Both the position numbers and the translations under genes were made by a program. Shown here one piece after another: positions 25,543 to 35,740 of a DNA stretch of 64,000 nucleotides. The DNA is from Arenibacter sp. ARW7G5Y1. Its GTDB lineage: Bacteria; Bacteroidota; Bacteroidia; Flavobacteriales; Flavobacteriaceae. The stretch's first letter is position 1. The number at the start of each line of letters is the position of its first letter. The DNA is taken from NCBI RefSeq assembly GCF_003201775.1, contig NZ_QJJZ01000011.1, positions 124,001-188,000 of the forward strand. Reading direction: 5' to 3'. The notes beneath the pieces are model-generated. The model was not told where the DNA came from and did no database searches. It worked only from the letters and a program-made list of their open reading frames with translations.

Positions 25543-25845
25543 ATGATTTACATAACCCAGCTTATATACCTTAATGAAGGACAGGAGGACGTTTTTCATC
25601 AGTTTGAGGATCTTGCGATTCCCACCATTTTAAAATACAATGGTAGACTTACCTTAAGGATTAGACCCACAGAGGATTCCGTAATTGAAAAAAATACGGA
25701 GACCCCCTATGAAATTCACTTGGTGGAGTTTAATTCCCAGGAAGACTTTGATAATTTCAAAGAAGACGAAGAACGTAAGAAGTTCTTGCATTTAAAGGAA
25801 AAGTCGATCAAATCTTCCATCTTAATCCAGGGAACCAAGTTATAG
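25543..25845 (+). CDS. Dimeric alpha/beta barrel protein (DUF1330-like)
   Basis: This 100-residue protein starts MIYITQLIYLNEGQEDVFHQ and has the strand-helix-strand layout of the dimeric alpha-beta barrel superfamily: ITQLIYL strand, EDVFHQFEDLAIP helix, LTLRIRP strand, PYEIHLVEF strand and EDFDNFKEDEERKKFLHL helix. The closest recalled group is DUF1330 or antibiotic-biosynthesis monooxygenase-like proteins. No catalytic residues can be named. Confidence 0.6.
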   Translation: MIYITQLIYLNEGQEDVFHQFEDLAIPTILKYNGRLTLRIRPTEDSVIEKNTETPYEIHLVEFNSQEDFDNFKEDEERKKFLHLKEKSIKSSILIQGTKL

Positions 25846-26424
25846 CAGTATTAAACCTGAGATTAATCCAGTATTCCATAAAGATCCTAAGTCATTTATA
25901 TCATTTTTGGTACTCCAAAATGTAGTATTACATTTTTCCTACGGTCCCTAGAATAATTTTGGTTGATTAATTCTAATGGAAAACATTTAAAAAGGTGTTC
26001 TCAGGCTGGTATAACTACTTTGCCAAATGATAAATGTAACCTCTTCATCGACCTATTTAGAAATTACTGCCCTTTAATTTATTAGTCAAAACTCAATTTT
26101 GAAAAGTCAGTAAGACGCACTTAAAATTGAAAGTTGAACTAATCCCGCCTTTTTATGCGGGATCAAGGTTCAATACCTCGACCCTAGGGTCGATTCCTAT
26201 TAATGGGTTCAGGGCCTGCCTTTGTCGGCAGACAGGCCTGCCCTGAGGTTTAACACCTTTTATTGATTGCCTATTAGCTCCAATCCAAGAACTGTCCACC
26301 ACCTTGATAATCAGTGTTCTATGTGACCTGGATATATATAAGCACATTTAAGTTGCCAAACAAATATTAAAAAAACAGATTATTAACATTTTTTTTTAAC
26401 CTTTATAAAATATAAAGAATAAAA
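25846..26424. other. Gene-free spacer with dense palindromes
   Basis: I see no coding frame here. It holds three inverted repeats close together at 26142-26240, listed separately. Confidence 0.5.
26142..26240. repeat. Cluster of three palindromes
   Basis: ATCCCGC / GCGGGAT (26142-26163), a perfect 16-base palindrome TCGACCCTAGGGTCGA (26178-26193) and a hairpin GCCTGCC...GGCAGACAGG (26214-26236) follow each other. The last has a relative at 50437-50458. Confidence 0.6.
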
Positions 26425-27852
26425 ATGACCTTAGACTACCCCTCGATATTGTTTTTTTTAGCTCTGAATAATTTATTTATTATTTCCCTCTTCATTTATC
26501 AATATTTCTATCATCACAAACAATGGTATTTTTTGCTAGTGGCACTGGGTATAACGTTTCAAACGATTGCCATTATTCTACACGGAAATAGTGATTTTTT
26601 ACCACCAATCCTTGCTTTGCGCATTAATAATTTATTAATGATTGCCTGTTTTACCTTTACTTCGTTTGGTCTTATCTCTTTTGATGGTAAGAAGCGAAAA
26701 AAACTGTTACGGATTTTTGTTGTTTTTGCATTTCTATTTTATGCCGCCATTGTAATCGCTGAAAAAAACAATACCATTATGAATGTTATACGGATAATTT
26801 CCTGCTCATTTTTCTATGCGATAAGTGCTTATTATCTATTTTTCAATAAAAATAAATACAAGTTTTCCATTCTTTTAAGCGGGGTGCTTCTTTTATATTC
26901 CATATTCCAGCTCTTTCGCGCTTATAATATATACCAAATTGGCGATTCATATGTTTTCCTCAAAAGCTCTACCTTCAATAATTGGTTCCTTATAATTTCC
27001 ATCCTTGTAATTAGTGCCATCAGTATTGGTTACATTATGCTTTTAAAGGAAGTAGATCAAAAAACAATACTTGAAAAAAATAAAATCATTGAACAGGATA
27101 AGCTTAAGCTTGAAGCGTTGAACCAAACCCAAAATAAACTTTTTTCAATTATAGCACACGATTTAAGAAGTCCGTTCAACAACATTTTATGCCTTTCCGA
27201 ACTGCTCTCTGAAAAGGTTGCTACCACCGAAAATTCGGAATCTGAAGAGTTTGTTGATCTAATAAATACAACTGCCAAAAATACCCTGAGTCTGCTTGAC
27301 AATTTATTAAATTGGGCAAAATCACAAACGGGAGAACTTGGTTTCAGCCCAGAAAAAATTAACCTGTCCAAAGTAATACTGCATATTATTGAACTTAAAA
27401 TGTCCCAGGCTAAGGCCAAGAACATTTCTTTGTATTATTCCGCCACAGACGAAATTGAAATAAGTACTGATGAAAATATATTAAGAACTGTTTTACGGAA
27501 CTTAATTTCGAACGCCATAAAATTCACAAATCCTGAAGGACATATAAATGTTGTAGTCAATAAAAATCATGACCATGTAGAAATTTCCATTGTGGACAAT
27601 GGAGTGGGAATGGACGACACTACAATCCATAAAATCTTCGATCTATCCACCAGTGTCACCCTGCCAGGTACTGCGAACGAAAATGGTTCCGGTTTAGGTT
27701 TGGTTCTATGCAGGGAATTTGTGGAACTACTGGATGGACATCTTTGGGTGGAAAGTGAAGTAGGAAAAGGGAGTAATTTTAAATTTACCCTGCCCTTTCA
27801 TATTCCAGAACCGGAATTATTGAATCCGGTTTATAGCAAGGTGATAGTATAA
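26425..27852 (+). CDS. Membrane sensor histidine kinase (orphan)
   Basis: This 475-residue kinase has about seven hydrophobic segments in residues 8-205 with short loops, a 7TM sensor layout rather than a large periplasmic domain. A coiled-coil linker (about 207-238) follows. The HisKA domain has the phospho-acceptor His245 in SIIAHDLRSP. The HATPase has an N box (LRNLISNAIKFT), a G1 box (VDNGVGM) and a G2 box (GSGLGLVLC). No response-regulator gene is next to it, so its partner must be encoded elsewhere. The input signal is unknown. Confidence 0.9.
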   Translation: MTLDYPSILFFLALNNLFIISLFIYQYFYHHKQWYFLLVALGITFQTIAIILHGNSDFLPPILALRINNLLMIACFTFTSFGLISFDGKKRKKLLRIFVVFAFLFYAAIVIAEKNNTIMNVIRIISCSFFYAISAYYLFFNKNKYKFSILLSGVLLLYSIFQLFRAYNIYQIGDSYVFLKSSTFNNWFLIISILVISAISIGYIMLLKEVDQKTILEKNKIIEQDKLKLEALNQTQNKLFSIIAHDLRSPFNNILCLSELLSEKVATTENSESEEFVDLINTTAKNTLSLLDNLLNWAKSQTGELGFSPEKINLSKVILHIIELKMSQAKAKNISLYYSATDEIEISTDENILRTVLRNLISNAIKFTNPEGHINVVVNKNHDHVEISIVDNGVGMDDTTIHKIFDLSTSVTLPGTANENGSGLGLVLCREFVELLDGHLWVESEVGKGSNFKFTLPFHIPEPELLNPVYSKVIV

Positions 27853-28434
27853 CTGTAGAGATCTTACGGGCACCGTGGTTTACATTCCGGCGCAGAGGAA
27901 TACACTGCTTACTATTAATCCATACGGATGGAGTTCCTACCTAAACCAAGCGACCCAGGGTAGCATACTTGGATAAATTGATCAAATAAGGGTGTGCAAC
28001 TTAGCCCCTATTTTACTTTCGGTGCTAGTACCCTATAGAAAATTCCCAATCCAATTCCCTTCACTTATCACTATTTTCGGCCATTTATTTTAAATTATAT
28101 ACACCGTAGTCCCAAATAGGAAATCCAGCGTCTTCATAAGAAATGGTGTGTTACAACGGATAATTCTGTATTTTATCGATGTGGCAAGTACCGAAATCAA
28201 TATTTGCTACCTTAGAAGTAAAGAATCCAATACTTGACCGTAATACTCCCCTCTGGGCTCCAGTGAAATCTTTATTGGATCTTTTGACAAAATCGGCTGG
28301 TTGGATTATAGGTCGTTAAAACAGTTATTTTGTGACTTGTGCTTTTATCGTATGCTGGCCCTCATGGTTGACAATTAAAAATCCTAGGAAAACATTATAT
28401 GGGTAATACTGCCATTTATTTTAAAACCAAATTC
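27853..28434. other. Gene-free spacer
   Basis: No intact gene is seen. Scattered short frames suggest decayed sequence, but I could not assign a family. Confidence 0.4.
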
Positions 28435-29502
28435 ATGAAGAACGCTCCATTCATTTTTATGATGCTCTTTTGGGCAACAGCTTCTATACACTCACAATCG
28501 ACCTCTATTGACAATACCAAAACCGAAGCTGGAAAAATTGACAGTCTGATACAGCACAGTTATGAAAAAGGCATGTTCAATGGTGCTATATTGGTTAGTA
28601 GAGGGGATAAAATTATTTATAAAAATGCCCTAGGTTATGCAGACAAGGACAATAATCGAAAACTAAACATAGCTTCCGTTTTTTATTTGGCATCTGTGTC
28701 AAAACAATTTACAGCAATGGCGATTATGATTTTAAAAGAGCAAAAGAAGCTCTCTTATGATGATAAATTATCCAAGTATTTCCCTGAGTTTCCGGACTAC
28801 GCCAATACTGTTACCCTAAAACATTTAATGACCCATACTTCGGGTATAGCGGACCACTATAGATTGGGTATTTATAGAAAGGGACTTAGGGATAAGGACG
28901 TATTGGAGGCCCTTGTAAAACAAAAGGAATTGGATTTTAAGCCTGGGGACGAATTCAGATATAGCAATGGGGGTTATGTGCTTTTATCACTAATAGTTAC
29001 AAAAGTCTCGGGCATGCCCTTTCATAAGTTTATGGAAATAAATATTTTTAGGCCCTTGGGCATGAACAATACTTTGGTGTATGACGAATCTGCACCAGCT
29101 ATTGAAAACAGAGCTGTTGGGTATAACCAAGCGGGGCAGTTGGATGATTATGAAATTTTCACAACGGGTGCTGGTGGTATGTTTTCCACGCTTGATGATC
29201 TACATCTTTGGGATCGGGCACTGTACACGGAACAGTTGATTTCGCATGCTGCCCTTGAAGAAGCATTTACCCCCGCAACCCTAAATAATGGGGAATTGAC
29301 CAAGTACGGTTACGGTTGGGGAGTTTCTGAAGGAGATGGTCAAAAGGTAGTACAGCATACAGGGGGACTTGCAGGCTATAGAACCTTTATAAAACGAAAT
29401 CTATATAATAAAAGTTGTTATATTATACTTACCAATCACGGTGATACATCCAATACTACGGCCATTAAAACAGCCTTGGATGAAATTTTGGAAGGAAAAT
29501 GA
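28435..29502 (+). CDS. Beta-lactamase-fold serine hydrolase 1 (exported)
   Basis: This protein has about 355 residues, starting at the ATG at 28435, which opens a signal peptide (NAPFIFMMLFWATASIHS). The class C beta-lactamase/DD-peptidase motifs are S87-x-x-K90 (SVSK), YSNGG (the Y-x-N motif) and HTGGLAG in the KTG position. Family members are DD-peptidases, esterases or D-aminopeptidases, and the exact substrate is not predictable. It is followed 57 bases later by a second enzyme of the same fold. Confidence 0.85.
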   Translation: MKNAPFIFMMLFWATASIHSQSTSIDNTKTEAGKIDSLIQHSYEKGMFNGAILVSRGDKIIYKNALGYADKDNNRKLNIASVFYLASVSKQFTAMAIMILKEQKKLSYDDKLSKYFPEFPDYANTVTLKHLMTHTSGIADHYRLGIYRKGLRDKDVLEALVKQKELDFKPGDEFRYSNGGYVLLSLIVTKVSGMPFHKFMEINIFRPLGMNNTLVYDESAPAIENRAVGYNQAGQLDDYEIFTTGAGGMFSTLDDLHLWDRALYTEQLISHAALEEAFTPATLNNGELTKYGYGWGVSEGDGQKVVQHTGGLAGYRTFIKRNLYNKSCYIILTNHGDTSNTTAIKTALDEILEGK

Positions 29503-29559
29503 CGATAATTTTAAGATTTCCTATTTTAGCTTTAGGTCCCCATAACCAGAAAAAATAAA

Positions 29560-30600
29560 ATGTCTAAAAAGTACACCAAACGTATCCTTAAAATTATATT
29601 TATTTTAGCAAGTATAGGCTCCTTGTATTTCGTACCATGGATTTTGGTAAAGGCGTGGATCTTGCCGTTGCCCGATACGGTGCAAGAACAAGTAAATGAA
29701 GCCATTGAACATGGTTTTGACGGTATGATAGTATATGTGGATCAAGCTGGGGAAGCAGCGGGGTTTTACGCCGGAGGCTGGCATGACCGTAAAAATAAAA
29801 TACCTGCCTACCCCCAGGCCTTATTCAAGATTGCCAGCATTACCAAACTATATGTGGCCGTAGCTACCGCAAAATTGATCAAGGCCCAACGTTTGTCGTT
29901 GAACAAAACGCTTGCGGATTACTTTCCTGAACTTGTGGGTAGAATTGAAAATGCAGAAAAAATTACCTTGAAAATGATGCTACAGCACCGTAGCGGTATC
30001 CCCAATTTTGTAGATCACCCCAATTATTGGATAAACCCTCCAAAAAATAAACAAGAAACACTTGATTATGCCTTGGATTTACCGGCCGACTTTGCACCGG
30101 GGGAGGATTACGGCTATTCAAACACCAATTATATGCTAATTTCCGATCTCATTGATAAAGTGTTGGGCTATGGCCATCAACAATATATCAAGGAGGAAAT
30201 TTTAACACCACTAGGACTAAAAAACACATTCGGCTCCCTAAATGAAGTGAATTTGGACGATGTTATGAGTGGCTATTATGTTGGCTATGAGGAAGATTTC
30301 AAGACTGACAATACGGGTTTGATGCTCGCCACTGCAGAAGATGTGGGTAAATTCTTGAGGGCCCTGAACGATGGATCCGTGTTTAACGAAGGGGAACAGG
30401 AAATATATTCCTCCATATACGTGTACGAGCATACAGGCCTGCTCGTGGGTTATCAGAGCATGGCGGAATATCATAAAGACTTGGATACAGTGGTTATTCA
30501 ATTTAATAATACCACGGATTTTAATGGCTATGAATGGAATTTAGCGGAAATCATATATAGCAGAATTGTAAAAATTATAAGACGGGATAAAGACTCATAA
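29560..30600 (+). CDS. Beta-lactamase-fold serine hydrolase 2
   Basis: This 346-residue protein has an N-terminal membrane anchor or signal (about 10-32: ILKIIFILASIGSLYFVPWI). Motifs: S-I-T-K in ASITKLYVA (nucleophile Ser, Lys base), YSNTNYML (Y-x-N) and a degenerate EHTGLLVGY in the KTG position. It is paralogous in fold to the preceding gene but not a close duplicate. Together they form a probable two-gene unit acting in the periplasm. Confidence 0.82.
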   Translation: MSKKYTKRILKIIFILASIGSLYFVPWILVKAWILPLPDTVQEQVNEAIEHGFDGMIVYVDQAGEAAGFYAGGWHDRKNKIPAYPQALFKIASITKLYVAVATAKLIKAQRLSLNKTLADYFPELVGRIENAEKITLKMMLQHRSGIPNFVDHPNYWINPPKNKQETLDYALDLPADFAPGEDYGYSNTNYMLISDLIDKVLGYGHQQYIKEEILTPLGLKNTFGSLNEVNLDDVMSGYYVGYEEDFKTDNTGLMLATAEDVGKFLRALNDGSVFNEGEQEIYSSIYVYEHTGLLVGYQSMAEYHKDLDTVVIQFNNTTDFNGYEWNLAEIIYSRIVKIIRRDKDS

Positions 30601-30694
30601 CAAAATATAAACCATTGCATTAAAGGCTTTCCGAAAAGAAGGTGGTAGCTACATTCCATATCTGTTCGTTGGCTTAAAACAAAAACCAGGAATT

Positions 30695-32125
30695 ATGAAA
30701 AAGATATTTTACGTATTTCTATTATTGATCAATTTTAGTTGTAGTAGTACTGATGATAGTGAAATTGATGAACAGCAAGACCCCATTACAGTTGCTTCCC
30801 TTGAGATTTCATCCACATCCGGATCTATATTGGCAGATGGCAGTGACACAGTGACGTTTTCTGTAATAGCCCGTGATAAAAATCAAAATACCATTCAAAA
30901 TTCCAATTTTGATATTTATATTGATGGGAATCTCCATGACTCCAGTACTTTTAGTACCAATACGGCTGGACAATATAAGGTGTATGCCAAAATGGATCTG
31001 GTTAAATCGAATACGATTACGATTACTGCAGAAGAAGTTCAAGTAAATTTAACCAGTATTAGCTTAAATGCCAACACCTCTTTAATTATTGCCGATGGAA
31101 ATTCCAAGGCAGAATTATCCGTTATCTTTTATGATGAAAATAACAGTCCTGTTGATAATGTTGATTATGAAATAGTTGATAATGATACTGTATTGGATAA
31201 TCCCAATTTAGGATATACCACTACAGTAAGTGGAATTCACGATTTAAAAATACAGGCTAAGGGTATTGAATCGAATACCATACAATTAAACGCCAGGGTA
31301 AATGTTGATTATCCTACCATTTCCGTTCCCGTAATTTTTCATATTGTACATTTTGGAGAAAGCATTGGCTCAGGGACAAACCTATCACAAGGTCAAGTTA
31401 CAGCGCTTTTGGACAAACTCAACAAAGGTTTTTCAAATCAATACAACTCTGAGAATCCGAATGCTGTGGATACCAAAATTGTTTTTCGACTTGCAAATTT
31501 GGATTCCAATGATGTTCAATTACCCGAACCTGGAATAAATAGAATTGACGGGAGTACATATGATGATGGGGTTCCTGCATTTCCTGATAGTTTTGATATT
31601 GCAAATGATAAAAAATTAGCTATTAATGAATATTGGAATTTGGGACTGGAAACCATATGGGATCCAAAAATGTATTTAAACCTATGGATAGGTCCGGACC
31701 AAGAAGCTAGGGGAAGTGCCTCATTACCCTGGATTTATGAATCCTATTCTCTTGACGGTTTGGTTAGTATTCCCGATAATTCCGAACTTGAACCTAATAA
31801 TGATACTTTTCCGAGTTTTTGGTTGGATACCAACAATGCTTTAACCAGTACTGCCATAATACATGAAGTGGGACATTCCCTGGGGCTATTGCACGTATTC
31901 TCCAATGACAATTGTACTACGAGTGATTATTGTCAGGATACCTATTCATACATCTTCAATGAACCAAACCAACCTTGTTCCGATAATTTAGGTGGAAATA
32001 TCAATGACAATTTTATGGATTATACGGGTATTTACAATACCTTTAGTTATGAGCAAAGGGAAAGAATACATCACGTCTTCGAATACGGCTTATGGCTCAA
32101 TGAATTAAAAAACTCCAATAAATAA
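30695..32125 (+). CDS. Secreted lipoprotein zinc metalloprotease (M43 pappalysin-like)
   Basis: This 476-residue lipoprotein has a lipobox ending FSC at about residue 16. Two bacterial Ig-like units (invasin/Big-like, about 30-120 and 121-205) each contain a DGS/DGN-x-x-x-x-x-x-V pattern. The metzincin catalytic domain (about 210-470) has the zinc motif H-E-V-G-H-S-L-G-L-L-H (HExxHxxGxxH) and a Met-turn NFMDYTG. Cysteines after the motif (DNCTTSDYCQD, QPCSDN) are typical of pappalysin-type M43 peptidases. It probably degrades extracellular protein. Confidence 0.85.
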   Translation: MKKIFYVFLLLINFSCSSTDDSEIDEQQDPITVASLEISSTSGSILADGSDTVTFSVIARDKNQNTIQNSNFDIYIDGNLHDSSTFSTNTAGQYKVYAKMDLVKSNTITITAEEVQVNLTSISLNANTSLIIADGNSKAELSVIFYDENNSPVDNVDYEIVDNDTVLDNPNLGYTTTVSGIHDLKIQAKGIESNTIQLNARVNVDYPTISVPVIFHIVHFGESIGSGTNLSQGQVTALLDKLNKGFSNQYNSENPNAVDTKIVFRLANLDSNDVQLPEPGINRIDGSTYDDGVPAFPDSFDIANDKKLAINEYWNLGLETIWDPKMYLNLWIGPDQEARGSASLPWIYESYSLDGLVSIPDNSELEPNNDTFPSFWLDTNNALTSTAIIHEVGHSLGLLHVFSNDNCTTSDYCQDTYSYIFNEPNQPCSDNLGGNINDNFMDYTGIYNTFSYEQRERIHHVFEYGLWLNELKNSNK

Positions 32126-32317
32126 TTTATACCGACATTGGTAAGTAGCAACCAGTCCTACATGGTTATTGTGTGGGGCGTTAGGCACAGGATCAATTTG
32201 CCAGGCTTGGCGGAAGGCAATACCGCCCTAGACCGATGGTTTGTATGTATACACTGACTTGTTGCTACAGCCGGAAGTTGGCTTACATTGTGAAAAACCG
32301 AGTAACCAATTAAAATC

Positions 32318-33583
32318 ATGAAAAACCTTTTACTATTTGTGTTTATTATTCTCGGTTTGATCAGTTGTAAACAGCAAGAAAAACCTATAGATATTGAAAA
32401 CCAAAATAATCAAATAGTCATTGGACAATTGGACAGTATTTACTCCGAAATTTTGGACGAATCCCGTGAACTGTGGATACATATTCCAGAAAGTGCAAAA
32501 GATAGTTTGTCCTACAAAACTACATATCCAGTAATTTACTTGTTGGATGGTCCATCAAATTTTAATTCCGTAACTGGAATTATTGAGCATTTAAGCGGTA
32601 ATATGATTGTTCCAGAAATGATTATTATTGGTATAGCCAATACAAATAGGTCTTTAGATTTGACACCTACAAAAGTAGATATTGATGTTATATCAGGAGA
32701 TAGTATTCAATATCCATCAGGTGGTGGAAACAAATTTCTTGATTTCATTGAAAAAGAATTAATACCATATGTGGAAAAAACATATCCTACCACTACCTAT
32801 AAAACTTTTGTAGGTCATTCTTTTGGAGGTTTAAGTGTTATCAATGCCTTAGTAAATAGAAAAGAGCTTTTTAATAATTATGTTGCAATAGACCCCAGTT
32901 TATGGTGGGACAATCGTGCTTTTTTAAATATCGCAGATTCTATTTTATCGACAAATAAATTTGATAATAAAGCACTATACGTCGGTGTGGCAAATACAAT
33001 GGAATCCGATATGGATATTGACAAAGTTCAAAATGACAATATTCCCGACACCTATTTCACAGTTCATATAAAATCAATATTACAATTTGTTAATTCCCTC
33101 GACACTAAAAAAGATAATGGACTTTTATTTGAATGGAAATACTATGAAAATGACGACCATGGAAGTGTGCCATTTATTACCGAATATGACGCTTTCAGAT
33201 TTCTTTTTTCCTGGTACAAATTGAATGGAGTAAATAATTTCTACTCGGAGAAGTCAACTTTGAATGCTAAAGAAATAATAAAAATAATCAGCTCCCACTA
33301 TGCGAATATTTCAGATCGATTTGGTTATCAAGTAATTCCACCTGAAAAATATATTAACTCAATCGGCAAAGGATTTATGCACAATAATATGCCTGAAAAA
33401 GCATATAGCCTCTTGAATTTAAATATTAAAAACTATCCGAAAAGTGTTAATGTATTTGAATCTATGGGGGATTATTACTTATTTCAATCTGACACTTTAA
33501 ATGCTATCAAAGAATTTAAAAATGGACTTAAAATTAGAGAAAAGGCAACACTAAGGGGAAAATTGGAGAAATTGGAGGATTGA
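32318..33583 (+). CDS. Lipoprotein esterase (Fes/esterase D-like)
   Basis: This 421-residue lipoprotein has a lipobox LISC (about Cys17). The alpha/beta-hydrolase domain (about 30-290) includes TYPVIYLLDG, the nucleophile elbow GHSFGG and a late DDHGSVP with the catalytic His. This is the putative esterase/IroE-Fes family, often acting on siderophores or acyl esters. A C-terminal TPR-like part (about 345-420, KAYSLLNLNIKNYPKS, NVFESMGDYYLFQSD) is common in this group. Confidence 0.82.
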   Translation: MKNLLLFVFIILGLISCKQQEKPIDIENQNNQIVIGQLDSIYSEILDESRELWIHIPESAKDSLSYKTTYPVIYLLDGPSNFNSVTGIIEHLSGNMIVPEMIIIGIANTNRSLDLTPTKVDIDVISGDSIQYPSGGGNKFLDFIEKELIPYVEKTYPTTTYKTFVGHSFGGLSVINALVNRKELFNNYVAIDPSLWWDNRAFLNIADSILSTNKFDNKALYVGVANTMESDMDIDKVQNDNIPDTYFTVHIKSILQFVNSLDTKKDNGLLFEWKYYENDDHGSVPFITEYDAFRFLFSWYKLNGVNNFYSEKSTLNAKEIIKIISSHYANISDRFGYQVIPPEKYINSIGKGFMHNNMPEKAYSLLNLNIKNYPKSVNVFESMGDYYLFQSDTLNAIKEFKNGLKIREKATLRGKLEKLED

Positions 33584-33917
33584 ACTCTGTAAAAAACAAG
33601 GAAGTGCCAACAAAGCGCTTAAACAATACGGCTTCGGGCTTTACGAAAGGTCTGTGTATATTTATAAAGTCGCTATATTGAAAATTACGCGATAGCGAAA
33701 TATTCAGTTTTGGCTATGGACAACAAAAAACATAAAGCCAACCCGCCCGAACGTACGCGTTCGGTACGGGCGGGCAACAAAATTTAGCTACGTACCCAGT
33801 ACATGCCAAAAAGCTTGGCAAGCGGAAACGGAAAGTTTCCTTGCCCTTGCATAGCCTGCCATTGTGCGCCATTCAGGCTTATAAAGTGATTTTATTTATT
33901 AATCAAAAAATATAATT
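33584..33917. other. Spacer with strong hairpin
   Basis: This gap carries no gene. A GC-rich hairpin at 33742-33774 has CCCGCCCG / CGGGCGGG arms. It is unlike the AT-rich surroundings and may be a terminator-like or repeat element. Confidence 0.55.
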
Positions 33918-34709
33918 ATGAAAAGAATATTCAATTATCTAATGGTTATTATGCTGACCGTCCAATTTTCATATTCTCAAAATATATATAAGAACTTCAA
34001 ATGGCCTGAAAAGAAAAAGGCCGCAGTCTGCTTAACATTTGATGATGGTCAAGATTCACATCTGGATAATGCCATACCCCTACTTGATTCCTATAATATG
34101 AAAGCAACTTTTTATTGTCCTGGGAATAAGGAGTCTTTACATAATCGCATCGCTGAATGGAAAAAAATCGTTGAAAATGGCCATGAGCTTGGCAATCATT
34201 CTTTATTTCATCCATGTGATGGTAGATTATTCGATTGGGTTACACCAGAATATGACTTAAACAATTATTCCAAGGAACAAATGCGCATGGAATTATATAC
34301 TGCCAACACTCTCTTAAAGGCTGTTGATGGAAAATCGAATAGAACTTATGGTTATACCTGCTCAAATTTTAAAGTGCAGGGCGATTCAACCTACGTTGAT
34401 ATAGTGAAGGAACTATTTTCGGCCGCAAGAAGTGATGGCCCTATACCAAAAACCATGGAAAATATAGACATTAATTTTATGCCTAGTTGGTGTGTAGACA
34501 GTCATTCAGGCAAAGAACTTATCGATTATATAAAAGAAGCAAGAAGTAATGGGACCATTGCCACTTTTATGTTTCATAGCGTGGGTGGTGGTTACTTAAA
34601 CGTATCCAATGAAGCTTTACAGGAACTGTTGGCTTATCTTAAAGAAAATGAACAGGATTATTGGGTAGATACCTTTTTTAATGTTACTGAATATATATCA
34701 AATCAATAA
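33918..34709 (+). CDS. Polysaccharide deacetylase (NodB fold, exported)
   Basis: This 263-residue protein has a signal peptide (FNYLMVIMLTVQFSYSQ). The NodB homology domain shows motif 1 TFDDGQ (catalytic base and metal Asp) and motif 2 GNHSLFH (H-x3-H metal ligands). Later FMFHSVGGGY serves as the motif 5-type His. It is a carbohydrate esterase family 4-type enzyme that removes N- or O-acetyl groups from a surface or extracellular glycan. Substrate not predictable. Confidence 0.88.
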   Translation: MKRIFNYLMVIMLTVQFSYSQNIYKNFKWPEKKKAAVCLTFDDGQDSHLDNAIPLLDSYNMKATFYCPGNKESLHNRIAEWKKIVENGHELGNHSLFHPCDGRLFDWVTPEYDLNNYSKEQMRMELYTANTLLKAVDGKSNRTYGYTCSNFKVQGDSTYVDIVKELFSAARSDGPIPKTMENIDINFMPSWCVDSHSGKELIDYIKEARSNGTIATFMFHSVGGGYLNVSNEALQELLAYLKENEQDYWVDTFFNVTEYISNQ

Positions 34710-34847
34710 GTCAATATTGAATAAATTAGTGGGTTGAGATTAAAGAACGTTGACGGAAATTGGAAAACACGCAATACGCAACATTGGCTAATTCTATTGT
34801 TATTAAGCCTGCCAACTTATTTGATTAAAATAAAATTTATCATATAG

Positions 34848-35228
34848 ATGTTATCATACCTTTCAACCCCACTACACCTGACAATTGGATTTTTTCTCCT
34901 ATCGGTTTTGTCGCTTTTTATTTTTGGTAAGGACCAAGCGGAGAGTTTGTGGAACATTGGAGGTCTTGTATTTGCTTGCTATCTCATCTTCAGCTCTATA
35001 CTTATTCTGTTTGATGATACGGGATGGGGTTATTTTTTGTCAATTTTGGGCTATTCTTTACTTTATCTCGTTTTTACCGGCATTTTAATTCAAATTATAA
35101 TTCAGGTAAAGCAGCTTCCAGGTTCCAATGAGTCTGCCATGATATTCCTGATTATAATATTACATCCTCTTCTTCTGCTTTTTTTTAAATTAATCAAATG
35201 GTTGTTTTCAACGTTTGCGCAAAAATGA
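34848..35228 (+). CDS. Four-helix membrane protein of unknown function
   Basis: This 126-residue protein has four hydrophobic segments (LTIGFFLLSVLSLFIF, GLVFACYLIFSSILILF, LSILGYSLLYLVFTGIL, IFLIIILHPLLLLFF). No motif is recognised. It lies 138 bases after the deacetylase in the same direction. The gene looks real from its regular helix pattern. Confidence 0.55.
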   Translation: MLSYLSTPLHLTIGFFLLSVLSLFIFGKDQAESLWNIGGLVFACYLIFSSILILFDDTGWGYFLSILGYSLLYLVFTGILIQIIIQVKQLPGSNESAMIFLIIILHPLLLLFFKLIKWLFSTFAQK

Positions 35229-35740
35229 AGCTAAAAGACTAGAGACAGCAACCATATTATGATCTACAATTTTGAGTTCCACAGCTAAAGAAAAATACGC
35301 CCCAAAATTTCGCCATGTGCATGGTGTAAAGAAAACGCCTATTTATAGACTTTCCCGAAACGACCAATATTAAATGGCTATGGTACCGTTCAGTTCCCAG
35401 CTGATTGTGTTTTGGGATTCGTAACCACTATTCCGAAAAGCGGATCGTTTTACTTGCTTGGCCCACTTGCCGAACCGTTATGTACAACCTAAACCCAATG
35501 AGACATTATATTATTCGGTTTTCTCAATATTGTTTTTCAAATACAACCATACAACCTTTATAGATTATATTTCTGCTTTATAACCAAATCATGTTATATT
35601 TAATATTTATTATGAATGAATCTTATACAGTAATTGATGTTATTGTAAAAAAGTTGGCCTAACTCCACTATCCCTTACACAACACTTTAATTTGTATTAG
35701 CATCAATGCATTTAGCGATCCTTTAGGGCTATGGGATTGT
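35229..35740. other. Spacer containing a gene fragment
   Basis: No intact gene is present. It contains the duplicated fragment at 35374-35462, and the rest is unassigned. Confidence 0.5.
35374..35462 (-). pseudogene. Broken duplicate of part of the neighbouring secreted-protein gene
   Basis: About 89 bases match 36075-36163 inside the intact gene with roughly one difference in ten. Translated leftward it gives RSAFRNSGYESQNTISWELN and then G-T-I-A-I, against RSVFRHSGYESQNKISWELN in the intact copy. The frame ends in a stop right after. It shows that a second copy of this gene existed here. Confidence 0.75.
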
